The notes under the pieces: generated by a model
The model's database searches: none
What the model saw: the letters and a program-made list of their open reading frames with translations, nothing else
What the model was told of the DNA's origin: nothing
Made by a program: the position numbers and the translations under genes
Part shown: positions 1 to 5,179 of the stretch, one piece after another
How the letters are laid out: the number at the start of each line of letters is the position of its first letter
Numbering within the stretch: the first letter of the stretch is position 1
Assembly: GCA_012728025.1 (NCBI GenBank)
Contig: JAAYFX010000074.1
Coordinates: 1-5,851 of the forward strand
From: Clostridiales bacterium
Lineage (GTDB): Bacteria; Bacillota; Clostridia; Oscillospirales; Oscillospiraceae
Length of the DNA: 5,851 bases
Direction of reading: 5' to 3'

Positions 1-74
1 GGTTGCTTTTTGTCGTTATGTTATTATTACCAAAAGGCTTTGTCCTTATACTTCGGCTGTTTTGGGCAGGCAAG

Positions 75-103
75 TTGAATAAACAACTATTTTAGTGTAA
101 AAT
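75..103 (+). promoter_or_regulatory. Sigma-A type promoter for the carbonic anhydrase-like gene
   Basis: A TTGAAT -35 box (75-80) and a TAAAAT -10 box (98-103) are separated by exactly 17 bases. Transcription would start near 110, giving a leader of about 43 bases before the ATG at 153. The leader contains a strong AAGGAGGG ribosome binding site at 139-146, about 7 bases from the start. The promoter suggests the downstream gene is transcribed alone, since a terminator follows it directly. Confidence 0.65.
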
Positions 104-152
104 AGAAGGACTGTACTTGCAGATAATGCCTTAGAAACAAGGAGGGTGCGTA

Positions 153-668
153 ATGATAAAAGGATTTAGGGGAAAAACCCCCGTAATTCCGGAAAGCTGT
201 TTTATAGCGGACAACGCAACGATAATCGGCGATGTGACACTGGGAGAAAATTGCTCGGTGTGGTTCGGCGCTGTTATAAGGGGCGATGAAGATAGCATAG
301 TTATAGGTGACGGCAGCAATGTTCAAGACAATGTTATTTTACACTGTGACGAGGGTATCCCCGTAAACATAGGAAAAAACGTGACCATAGGCCATGGGGC
401 CATGGTACACGGAGCCACCATAGATGACAATGTACTCGTAGGCATGGGTGCTATAATCATGAACGGGACACATATCGAAGAAAATTCGGTCATTGGAGCG
501 GGCAGCTTATGCAAGGAAGACATGGTGGTGGAAAGCGGCTCAGTGGTGGTGGGTATCCCTGGCAAGGTTATAAAGAATGCCATGGATTACAATATATCCA
601 TGAACTCCCTAAATGCCATGGGCTATGTTAAACTTACGGAGGAATATATAAAAGAAATGAAAAAATAA
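153..668 (+). CDS. Gamma-class carbonic anhydrase-like hexapeptide-repeat protein (YrdA/PaaY type)
   Basis: This 171-residue cytoplasmic protein is built from left-handed beta-helix hexapeptide repeats (runs such as IGDVTLG, IGDGSNV, IGKNVTIG, VGMGAII, IGAGSL), ending in a C-terminal helix. The three metal-binding histidines of gamma carbonic anhydrases are present: His64 (in LHCDEG), His81 and His86 (GHGAMVHG). The conserved Arg43-Gly-Asp45 and Gln58-Asp59 pairs are also present. The length matches the short YrdA/YtoA/CaiE/PaaY group. It lacks the long acidic-loop insertion of the archaeal Cam enzyme, so carbonic anhydrase activity (CO2 + H2O to bicarbonate) is possible but not assured; many members of this group have no proven activity. 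The ATG follows an ideal AAGGAGGG ribosome binding site. It appears monocistronic, with its own promoter and a terminator shared with convergent ald. Family call is firm, reaction uncertain. Confidence 0.93.
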   Translation: MIKGFRGKTPVIPESCFIADNATIIGDVTLGENCSVWFGAVIRGDEDSIVIGDGSNVQDNVILHCDEGIPVNIGKNVTIGHGAMVHGATIDDNVLVGMGAIIMNGTHIEENSVIGAGSLCKEDMVVESGSVVVGIPGKVIKNAMDYNISMNSLNAMGYVKLTEEYIKEMKK

Positions 669-671
669 GCC

Positions 672-741
672 AAAGTCTTCAAAAAAGTTGCCGCCTCACA
701 AAATAAATGTGAAGCGGCAGTTTTAATTTTATTAAGACTTT
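672..741. terminator. Bidirectional intrinsic terminator between the carbonic anhydrase-like gene and ald
   Basis: An inverted repeat with 12-base arms (689-700 TGCCGCCTCACA and 708-719 TGTGAAGCGGCA, one C/A mismatch) encloses a 7-base AAATAAA loop. On the + strand it is followed by GTTTTAATTTT; on the - strand it is followed by ACTTTTTT, so it can stop transcripts from both sides. Outer arms AAAGTCTT (672-679) and AAGACTTT (733-740) extend the fold. It sits exactly between two convergent genes. Confidence 0.92.
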
Positions 742-1857
742 TTAGAAAAGGTCGTCCACATGGGTATATTCAAAGCCCTGAGCATTGGCAACAGCTCTTA
801 GGGTCAAGCTTCCCTTGTATACGTTAAGTCCCTTCATAAGGGCAGGGTTTTCCCGCATGGCCTTTTCGGCGCCACGCTGAGCAATCTTAAGGGCATAGGG
901 CAATGTTGCATTAGTCAGCGCCATGGTGGAGGTGCGGGGAACAGCTCCGGGCATATTGGCAACAGAATAATGCAAAACCCCGTGCTTTATATAATATGGG
1001 TTTTCAAGGGTGGTTATCCTGTCGCAGGTTTCGATGCAGCCGCCTTGGTCTATGGCCACGTCCACTATGACAGAACCCGAGGGCATGGACTTTACCATTT
1101 CTTCGGTTACAAGCTTTGGAGCCTTATCCCCCGGTATCAGCACAGCACCTACCAGAAGGTCTGCCTGACTGATAGAATGTTCAAGGTTATAGCTATTTGA
1201 CATAAGGGTCACAACCCGATTTTCATAAAGGCTGTGGAGCTGGGAAAGCTTCTTCTGGCTTATATCCAGAACAGTAACTTGAGCGCCCATGCCGCAGGCA
1301 ACCTTAACAGCGTTTGCGCCCACAGTGCCGCCGCCCACCACAACAACTCTGGCAGGTTCAACACCAACAGCTCCGCCTAAAAGCACCCCTCTGCCTCCGC
1401 TGGGCTTTTCCAGCAGATGGGCGCCGATTTGAACAGACATACTGCCCGCAATCTCGCTCATAGGCGATAAAAGAGGTAAAGAGCGGTCAGAAAGCTGGAC
1501 AGTTTCATAGGCTATGCCTATAATCTCCGAGTCCATCAAAGCACGGGTAAGCTCCGGCTCCGGAGCCAGATGAAGATATGTGAACATAATTTGACCGGAC
1601 TTCAGCATGGGATATTCTGAGGGCTGAGGCTCTTTAACCTTTATGATAAAGTCAGAGACAGCATAGACCTCAGCGGCAGTATCGAGAATTGTTGCTCCCG
1701 CCTTTTCATATTCTTCGTCGGTGAAGCTGCTGCTCAAACCGGCAGAGGCTTCAACATAGCAGGTGTGGCCTGCCGAGGACAGCGCATGGATTCCGGCAGG
1801 TGTCATTCCTACCCTGTTTTCCTGTGGCTTAATTTCTTTTGGTATACCGATAATCAT
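742..1857 (-). CDS. ald: Alanine dehydrogenase (NAD-dependent)
   Basis: This 371-residue cytoplasmic enzyme carries out L-alanine + NAD+ + H2O to pyruvate + ammonium + NADH, and the reverse. The length is the usual one for the family. Key residues fall at the numbering known for the Mycobacterium tuberculosis enzyme: Arg15 and Lys75 (substrate binding), His96 and Asp270 (catalysis). A Rossmann nucleotide motif GGGTVG lies at 175-180, and Asp198 at the end of the following strand favours NAD over NADP. The N-terminal MIIGIPKEIKPQENRV block is typical of Ald and of transhydrogenase alpha subunits. Its length and lack of membrane segments exclude transhydrogenase. The ATG at 1857 follows GAGGGTGGG, an imperfect ribosome binding site. 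It is convergent with the carbonic anhydrase-like gene and divergent from the flavoprotein gene at 2212. A strong promoter about 200 bases upstream implies a long structured leader. Confidence 0.97.
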   Translation of the reverse strand: MIIGIPKEIKPQENRVGMTPAGIHALSSAGHTCYVEASAGLSSSFTDEEYEKAGATILDTAAEVYAVSDFIIKVKEPQPSEYPMLKSGQIMFTYLHLAPEPELTRALMDSEIIGIAYETVQLSDRSLPLLSPMSEIAGSMSVQIGAHLLEKPSGGRGVLLGGAVGVEPARVVVVGGGTVGANAVKVACGMGAQVTVLDISQKKLSQLHSLYENRVVTLMSNSYNLEHSISQADLLVGAVLIPGDKAPKLVTEEMVKSMPSGSVIVDVAIDQGGCIETCDRITTLENPYYIKHGVLHYSVANMPGAVPRTSTMALTNATLPYALKIAQRGAEKAMRENPALMKGLNVYKGSLTLRAVANAQGFEYTHVDDLF

Positions 1858-1926
1858 TTGTTTATCCCACCCTCAATTGGTTTTTTGTCTCTTTTGCTTA
1901 TATTTTGCCCGAATAGCAAACAGATA

Positions 1927-1951
1927 CCACAAGGGCTTTTTGCCTTTGCGG
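1927..1951 (-). promoter_or_regulatory. Stable hairpin in the ald 5' leader
   Basis: On the - strand, CCGCAAAGGC pairs with GCCCUUGUGG around an AAAAA loop, giving 10 positions with one A/C mismatch and one G-U pair. It lies about 70 to 95 bases upstream of the ald ATG. No U-tract follows it on either strand, so it is not an intrinsic terminator. A second small hairpin (UUUGC/GCAAA) follows toward ald. I do not recognise a known riboswitch class. A structural role in the leader is inferred only. Confidence 0.35.
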
Positions 1952-1969
1952 TGTTAATGTTTAAGTGAT

Positions 1970-1978
1970 TGATATAAT
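1970..1978 (+). promoter_or_regulatory. Rightward extended -10 promoter upstream of the flavoprotein gene
   Basis: TGATATAAT combines a perfect TATAAT with the TGn extension, which can dispense with a good -35. No convincing -35 is seen 16 to 18 bases upstream. Transcription would begin near 1985 inside the first quasi-palindrome and run through the small ORF at 2107 into the flavoprotein gene. Because the similar box on the other strand serves ald, this copy may be active or merely part of a repeated operator. Confidence 0.4.
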
Positions 1979-1995
1979 ATCCGGATAGGGGATAT
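1974..1995. promoter_or_regulatory. Putative operator, copy 1 of a 22-base quasi-palindrome
   Basis: This copy contains the perfect 10-base palindrome TATCCGGATA (1978-1987) plus a third half-site GGATAT (1990-1995), so TATCC/GGATA occurs three times. It agrees with copy 2 (2044-2065) at 20 of 22 positions. It overlaps the rightward -10 and predicted start point, the usual place for a repressor site. The regulator is unknown, and no regulator gene lies in the window. Confidence 0.5.
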
Positions 1996-2043
1996 ACACC
2001 ACAAATGCAAAGCATCGTCGTGGTATTTAATTTTAAATAAAGC

Positions 2044-2065
2044 ATAATGTCCGGATAGCGGATAT
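2044..2065. promoter_or_regulatory. Putative operator, copy 2 of a 22-base quasi-palindrome
   Basis: This is the second copy of the motif at 1974-1995, exactly 70 bases further on, differing at two positions (G2049 and C2059). As a palindrome it has longer arms: ATAATGTCCG (2044-2053) and CGGATATTAT (2059-2068) around GATAG, with one mismatch. It covers the predicted start point and touches the -10 of the leftward ald promoter, mirroring the position of copy 1 on the other strand. Confidence 0.5.
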
Positions 2066-2092
2066 TATACCAATTATTATGAGGAATATCAA
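2064..2092 (-). promoter_or_regulatory. Promoter of ald
   Basis: Read on the - strand, TTGATA (2092-2087) and a perfect TATAAT (2069-2064) are separated by 17 bases, with a TGG extension just before the -10. This is the best promoter in the gap. The start would fall near 2057, leaving an ald leader of about 200 bases. Its -35 overlaps the ribosome binding site of the small rightward ORF at 2107. Confidence 0.7.
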
Positions 2093-2106
2093 GGAGGAAA
2101 ATAAGC

Positions 2107-2208
2107 TTGAACACAAAGGGCCTTCTTATGAAATTTCCAAAATCCCTTGTATTATGGTCAATATATAAATATAATAAATCAAAAAGCAAAAAAATTACGG
2201 AGGGATAA
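2107..2208 (+). CDS. Possible 33-residue leader peptide upstream of the flavoprotein gene
   Basis: A TTG start follows a full AAGGAGG ribosome binding site (2091-2097) with 9 bases between them. The frame runs 33 codons to TAA at 2206-2208, ending 3 bases before the flavoprotein ATG. The peptide begins MNTKGLLMKFPKSL and is rich in lysine, with a short hydrophobic middle (SLVLWSIY) and a basic tail. I recognise no family. The flavoprotein's own ribosome binding site lies inside its last codons, so translational coupling is possible. A competing frame starts at ATG 2079 (29 codons to 2168) but has no ribosome binding site. The case rests on the ribosome binding site and the spacing; it could be chance, or a remnant. 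Confidence 0.35.
   Translation: MNTKGLLMKFPKSLVLWSIYKYNKSKSKKITEG
2147..2175 (+). promoter_or_regulatory. Proximal promoter candidate for the flavoprotein gene
   Basis: TTGTAT (2147-2152) and a perfect TATAAT (2170-2175) are 17 bases apart. The -35 matches consensus at only the first three bases. A start near 2182 would leave a 30-base leader containing the ACGGAGGG ribosome binding site (2197-2204). The surrounding sequence is very AT-rich, so a chance TATAAT is not excluded. Confidence 0.45.
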
Positions 2209-2211
2209 AAA

Positions 2212-3549
2212 ATGCGAATTTTGATAATCGGAGGAGTGGCTGCAGGTACATCGGCGGCTACTGAAATCAGAAGGCAGGATAAAAATGCCCAAATCCGTAT
2301 ATACGAAAGGGATACATACATTTCTTATGCAAGCTGTGGTATGCCGTTTTATATAAGCGGTGAATTTACGGCTTTTGAAGACCTTGTGCCAAGGGGGCCG
2401 GAGTTCTTTTTGAAAAAGCATAACACCGAGGTCTTGACGAGCCATGAGGTGGAGGCCATAGAGCCTGAAAAAAATAAGATAAGGGTTAAAAACCTTGTAA
2501 GCGGCGAAGTTTTTGAAGACAGCTATGATGCCCTTATCATAGCCACAGGGGCAAGAGCGGCAAATCCCAAAATCGAAGGCTCTGAAGACGAGCGGGTCTT
2601 TTTCATGCGCAATATAGGTGACCTTAAGGCTGTGAAGGAATATATAGACAAAAAGGCTCCGAAAAAGGCTGCAATAATAGGCTCTGGTCTTGTGGGTCTT
2701 GAAATGTGCGAGACTTTCCGTGAGCTTGGCATGGAAACAACACTTATATCCCGCTCATCCCTAGCCCGTGGTCTTGACCCTGAGATGACGGATATTATAG
2801 AAGCCCACCTTAAGGAAAAGGGTGTAAGCCTTATAAAAAATGCCCACAGCCAGAGGATAACAAAAACCGGTGTAACCTTAAAAGACCTGCCTGCTGTGGA
2901 CGCTGACATTGTGATTTTGGCTACGGGAGTTTTGCCGAACACAGAGCTTGCCAAGGCGGCAGGGCTTAAAATCGGTGAAACAGGAGCCATATGGGTGGAT
3001 TCCTCAATGAAAACCAGCGTGGATAACATTTATGCCTGCGGAGACTGTACGGAGCAAAGAAGCATTGTGACGGGAAAGACCCTGTACAGGCCCATGGGCT
3101 CCACAGCCAACAAAACGGGCGTTGTGGCAGGAAACAATGCGGCAGGGGGCAATCAGCGCTTTGGAGGAATTTTAGGAACAAGCATTTTCCGAATTTTTGA
3201 GCTTACAGCGGCTCAAACGGGAATTTCTCAGCAGGAGGCGGAAAAGCTTGGCATAGACGTTGTTGTAAGCTTTGACAAAAGAGCCGCCAAGCCCGAATAC
3301 ATGGGCGGACGACCCATGACGGTAAAAACAGTGGCAAAAAGGACTAGCGGCAGGATACTGGGAGCCCAGATTGTGGGCTATGAGGGTGTTGATAAAAGAA
3401 TGGATGTTTTAGCTGCGGCCATAAGCCTTAATGCAACGGCGGATGACCTTACAAACATAGACTTTGCCTATGCTCCCCCCTATTCTACTCCAAGGGATGT
3501 GCTGTATTATACAGGGGTAAAGCTTAAAAAGGCAATGGAAAATAAATAG
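2212..3549 (+). CDS. FAD-dependent CoA-disulfide reductase / NADH oxidase-like flavoprotein
   Basis: This 445-residue cytoplasmic pyridine nucleotide-disulfide oxidoreductase has the single-cysteine active site of the CoA-disulfide reductase/Nox/peroxidase group. An N-terminal FAD-binding motif IIGGVAAGTSAA (5-16) is followed by the redox Cys42 in SYASCGMPFY. The NAD(P)H-binding motif GSGLVG lies near 157-162, the second FAD motif YACGDC at 274-279 contains Asp278, and a C-terminal dimerisation domain has YAPPYS at 420-425. The paired tyrosines there are typical of CoA-disulfide reductases. Likely reactions are NAD(P)H-driven reduction of CoA disulfide or related per/polysulfides, or oxygen removal; sequence alone cannot choose. 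The C-terminal rhodanese domain found in some relatives is absent. ATG follows ACGGAGGG. It is divergent from ald and only 10 bases separate its stop from the ancestral prmA start, so the two probably share a transcript. Confidence 0.93.
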   Translation: MRILIIGGVAAGTSAATEIRRQDKNAQIRIYERDTYISYASCGMPFYISGEFTAFEDLVPRGPEFFLKKHNTEVLTSHEVEAIEPEKNKIRVKNLVSGEVFEDSYDALIIATGARAANPKIEGSEDERVFFMRNIGDLKAVKEYIDKKAPKKAAIIGSGLVGLEMCETFRELGMETTLISRSSLARGLDPEMTDIIEAHLKEKGVSLIKNAHSQRITKTGVTLKDLPAVDADIVILATGVLPNTELAKAAGLKIGETGAIWVDSSMKTSVDNIYACGDCTEQRSIVTGKTLYRPMGSTANKTGVVAGNNAAGGNQRFGGILGTSIFRIFELTAAQTGISQQEAEKLGIDVVVSFDKRAAKPEYMGGRPMTVKTVAKRTSGRILGAQIVGYEGVDKRMDVLAAAISLNATADDLTNIDFAYAPPYSTPRDVLYYTGVKLKKAMENK

Positions 3550-3560
3550 GAAAGGCAGTG

Positions 3561-3580
3561 TGAAGGAAGCTGAAGGAAGC
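3561..3580 (+). repeat. Exact 10-base tandem duplication at the prmA start
   Basis: TGAAGGAAGC occurs twice in direct succession (3561-3570 and 3571-3580). Removing one copy fuses GTG to AAG-GAA-GCA-GAC-TGG in the prmA frame, with AGGAAAGG (3548-3555) as ribosome binding site 4 bases upstream. With both copies present, the same GTG (3560) reads a 14-residue peptide VKEAEGSRLVRTYI and stops at TGA 3602-3604. Confidence 0.9.
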
Positions 3581-3605
3581 AGACTGGTTAGAACTTATAT
3601 ATGAG

Positions 3606-4514
3606 GTGAGCGCCTGTGACGCTCAAAAAACTGAGGACAGGGCGGCCCTTTCCGGCTGTCTTGGGGTTTACACAGAAAACTATTCGGAGCTTGACGGCCT
3701 GCTTCAAAGCGGCAGGGTGGATTATATAGACGATACTTTGGCGAAAAAGGACAAAAGTCGTGCATTTATACATATTTATGTCTCTGAAAAGGCGCAGCTT
3801 AATAAAACGGCAGCCTTTATGGAAGAGGGGCTTTTAAGGGAGAACATTCCCTTTTCCCTTAAAACTCGGGGCTTTGAAAACGAGGACTGGGAAAATTCGT
3901 GGAAAAGCTTCCACAAGCCCTTAAGAGTGGGAAAAAGGCTTGTGGTCTGCCCTTCATGGGAAAACTTTAGCCCAGAAGCAGGGGATGTTAAAATCACCCT
4001 TGACCCTGGGGCCTGCTTTGGCTCGGGACAAGACGAAACAACAAGGCTTTGTATGGAAATGATAGAGGAGACTTCCCTTAACGGCAAAAGGGTTTTAGAC
4101 CTTGGCTGCGGCAGCGGAATTCTGGCTATAACGGCCCTGCTTTTAGGGGCAGAAAAGGCTTATGCCACAGACATAAACCCCGATGCGGTTTCCGCCGCCA
4201 AAGAAAACGCCGAGATAAACGAAGTTTCCCAAAGGCTAAAGGTGTTTTTGGGCAATGTCCTTACAGATGAAAGGTTAAGACTTGACATAGGCGAAGGCTA
4301 CGACCTTATTTGTGCAAATATAGCTGCCGATGTCCATGTGGCCATGGCGGGGCTTTATATGAGCATGCTCAAAAAAGGCGGAGTGCTCATAGTCGGCGGC
4401 ATAAAATCTCCGTTAAAAAAGAAGGCTCAAAAGGCCTTGGAGCAAAAGGGCTTTTCCCTTGTATCCCAAAAGGAGGAGGGGGGCTGGCTTTCCCTCTGCC
4501 TTGAAAAAAGCTGA
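3606..4514 (+). CDS. prmA: Ribosomal protein L11 methyltransferase, start region disrupted
   Basis: PrmA uses S-adenosylmethionine to methylate ribosomal protein L11 in the cytoplasm. The frame gives 302 residues from GTG 3606: an N-terminal L11-recognition domain, the linker block EDWENSWKSFHKPLRVGKR, then a class I methyltransferase domain with DPGACFGSGQDETT (133-146), the SAM motif VLDLGCGSGIL (163-173) and ICANIAADV. The family's GTGxHxTT motif here reads GSGQDETT, with Asp143 replacing the usual histidine. The GTG at 3606 has no proper ribosome binding site. The frame stays open upstream to 3564 and encodes KEADWLELIYEVSA, which looks like the normal PrmA N-terminus, but offers no ATG, GTG or TTG there. 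A 10-base duplication at 3561-3580 explains this: with one copy, GTG would start a 314-residue protein. As it stands, expression needs reinitiation at 3606 after TGA 3602-3604, or a CTG start at 3570. Confidence 0.92.
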   Translation: MSACDAQKTEDRAALSGCLGVYTENYSELDGLLQSGRVDYIDDTLAKKDKSRAFIHIYVSEKAQLNKTAAFMEEGLLRENIPFSLKTRGFENEDWENSWKSFHKPLRVGKRLVVCPSWENFSPEAGDVKITLDPGACFGSGQDETTRLCMEMIEETSLNGKRVLDLGCGSGILAITALLLGAEKAYATDINPDAVSAAKENAEINEVSQRLKVFLGNVLTDERLRLDIGEGYDLICANIAADVHVAMAGLYMSMLKKGGVLIVGGIKSPLKKKAQKALEQKGFSLVSQKEEGGWLSLCLEKS

Positions 4515-4555
4515 TGTGCGGCAGGTTGGGTTTCTAAGATTTAATCTGTTTTGTA

Positions 4556-4583
4556 TTGAAAATTTCCCAACGGGTGGTATAAT
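4556..4583 (+). promoter_or_regulatory. Sigma-A promoter for the GtrA-like/AI-2E-like unit
   Basis: TTGAAA (4556-4561) and a perfect TATAAT (4578-4583) are separated by 16 bases. The start would be near 4590, giving a leader of about 70 bases. A small perfect dyad AGATT-T-AATCT (4537-4547) lies just upstream of the -35. No terminator is seen after prmA, so read-through from prmA may also contribute. Confidence 0.7.
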
Positions 4584-4659
4584 GTCATGGTTATAAAGGG
4601 CTATATAATTTGAACATTTATGTCTTGCGGCAATGGGCGCAATAAAGCGGGGGGCAGAT

Positions 4660-5154
4660 ATGGAAGACAATAAGACAGCTAACCTGAGCAAAAGACAGCA
4701 AAACCTGCTGAAACTGAAGTTTTTTCTGTTTTCGGTTTCCGCAGGGGTAATACAGCTTATCTCCACAACACTTTTAAACACGGTTTTCAGCCTTGATCAA
4801 TACACAAGGCTGGATGAATGGCTTGGAAACGACTACGGCCTTTCATATTTTATAGGACTTGTACTGTCGGTTTTATGGAACTTTACCCTAAACCGAAGGT
4901 TTACCTTCAAGTCCGCCGCAAACCTTCCTGTGGCCATGCTCAAAATATTTGGGTTTTACTGCGTTTTTGCCCCCCTTTCCATTTGGTGGACGGTGGCTTT
5001 AACGGAAATAGGAGTCCATTGGCTTATAGTCCAGCTTGGAACCATGCTTGTTAACCTTACGACGGAATATTTATTTTGCCGCTTTGTGGTTTACCGCAAC
5101 AGCATTTACACAAACAAGGCAGGTCAAAAGGAACTAAAAGACAGTAGGGAGTAG
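4660..5154 (+). CDS. GtrA-like four-helix membrane protein
   Basis: This 164-residue inner-membrane protein has four predicted hydrophobic helices (about 20-44, 60-76, 92-112 and 117-139) and the family signature NFTLNRRFTF at 74-83 after helix 2. This pattern is that of the GtrA/DPMS-like family, whose members help move polyprenyl-linked sugars across the membrane or assist cell-surface polysaccharide and teichoic acid glycosylation. No glycosyltransferase gene is beside it here, so its partner is unknown. I chose the ATG at 4660 because it follows a G-rich GCGGGGGG stretch and leaves a normal short polar N-terminus; the in-frame ATG at 4633 adds nine residues but has no ribosome binding site. 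It has its own promoter and lies 25 bases before the permease gene. Confidence 0.85.
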   Translation: MEDNKTANLSKRQQNLLKLKFFLFSVSAGVIQLISTTLLNTVFSLDQYTRLDEWLGNDYGLSYFIGLVLSVLWNFTLNRRFTFKSAANLPVAMLKIFGFYCVFAPLSIWWTVALTEIGVHWLIVQLGTMLVNLTTEYLFCRFVVYRNSIYTNKAGQKELKDSRE

Positions 5155-5179
5155 GGGCTTTTGCCCTAAGGAGAAAGCT

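Larger units (their letters stand above)
1968..2074. repeat. Pair of 16-base inverted repeats bounding a 107-base segment
   Basis: The left arm at 1968-1983 (ATTGATATAATATCCG) and the right arm at 2059-2074, read on the - strand (ATTGGTATAATATCCG), match at 15 of 16 positions. They enclose 75 bases. Each arm contains an outward-to-inward facing extended -10 (TGATATAAT and TGGTATAAT). The arrangement can be read as mirrored promoter/operator units, as a small MITE-like element, or as the borders of an invertible segment. The first reading is favoured because the promoter boxes are good and no recombinase is present. Confidence 0.55.
1858..2211. other. Regulatory gap between ald and the divergent flavoprotein gene
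   Basis: These 354 AT-rich bases hold no recognised protein family. Read from left to right they contain the ald ribosome binding site (1866-1874), a hairpin in the ald leader (1927-1951), a rightward extended -10 (1970-1978) within a first 22-base quasi-palindrome (1974-1995), a small hairpin-forming stretch (1998-2034), a second quasi-palindrome (2044-2065) at the start of a leftward promoter (2064-2092), a possible 33-codon ORF (2107-2208), and a second rightward promoter (2147-2175) close to the flavoprotein gene. The motif ATACCAC (1924-1930) is an exact complement of GTGGTAT (2030-2036), so the ald leader could form alternative pairings. Confidence 0.7.

Noticed and set aside
3..95. Tail of an upstream + strand gene: 30 hydrophobic codons ending in TAG at 93-95
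   Set aside because: All three forward frames are open for most of this short stretch, the frame overlaps the promoter at 75-103, and it is too short to identify.
1927..1951. Intrinsic terminator or attenuator in the ald leader
   Set aside because: The hairpin is good, but no U-tract follows it on either strand; the T-run is in the loop.
1951..1972. Rex-type operator (TTGTTAA-like) near GTGTTAATGTTTAAGTG
   Set aside because: Only part of one half-site resembles the consensus, and there is no symmetric partner.
1858..2057. Known riboswitch (c-di-GMP, glycine or other) in the ald leader
   Set aside because: GCAAAGGC-like bases and hairpins recall parts of c-di-GMP aptamers, but the conserved core order and the paired helices of known classes are not visible.
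1854..2321. A 155-codon open frame on the - strand ending in an ATGA overlap with the ald start
   Set aside because: It begins inside the flavoprotein gene, has no ribosome binding site, runs through the promoters and palindromes, and its product is an Ile/Tyr/Leu/Asn-rich string typical of translated AT-rich noncoding DNA. The ATGA overlap alone is not enough.
4633..4659. Upstream ATG as the start of the GtrA-like gene
   Set aside because: No ribosome binding site precedes 4633, while ATG 4660 has a G-rich site at normal distance and gives the usual N-terminus.
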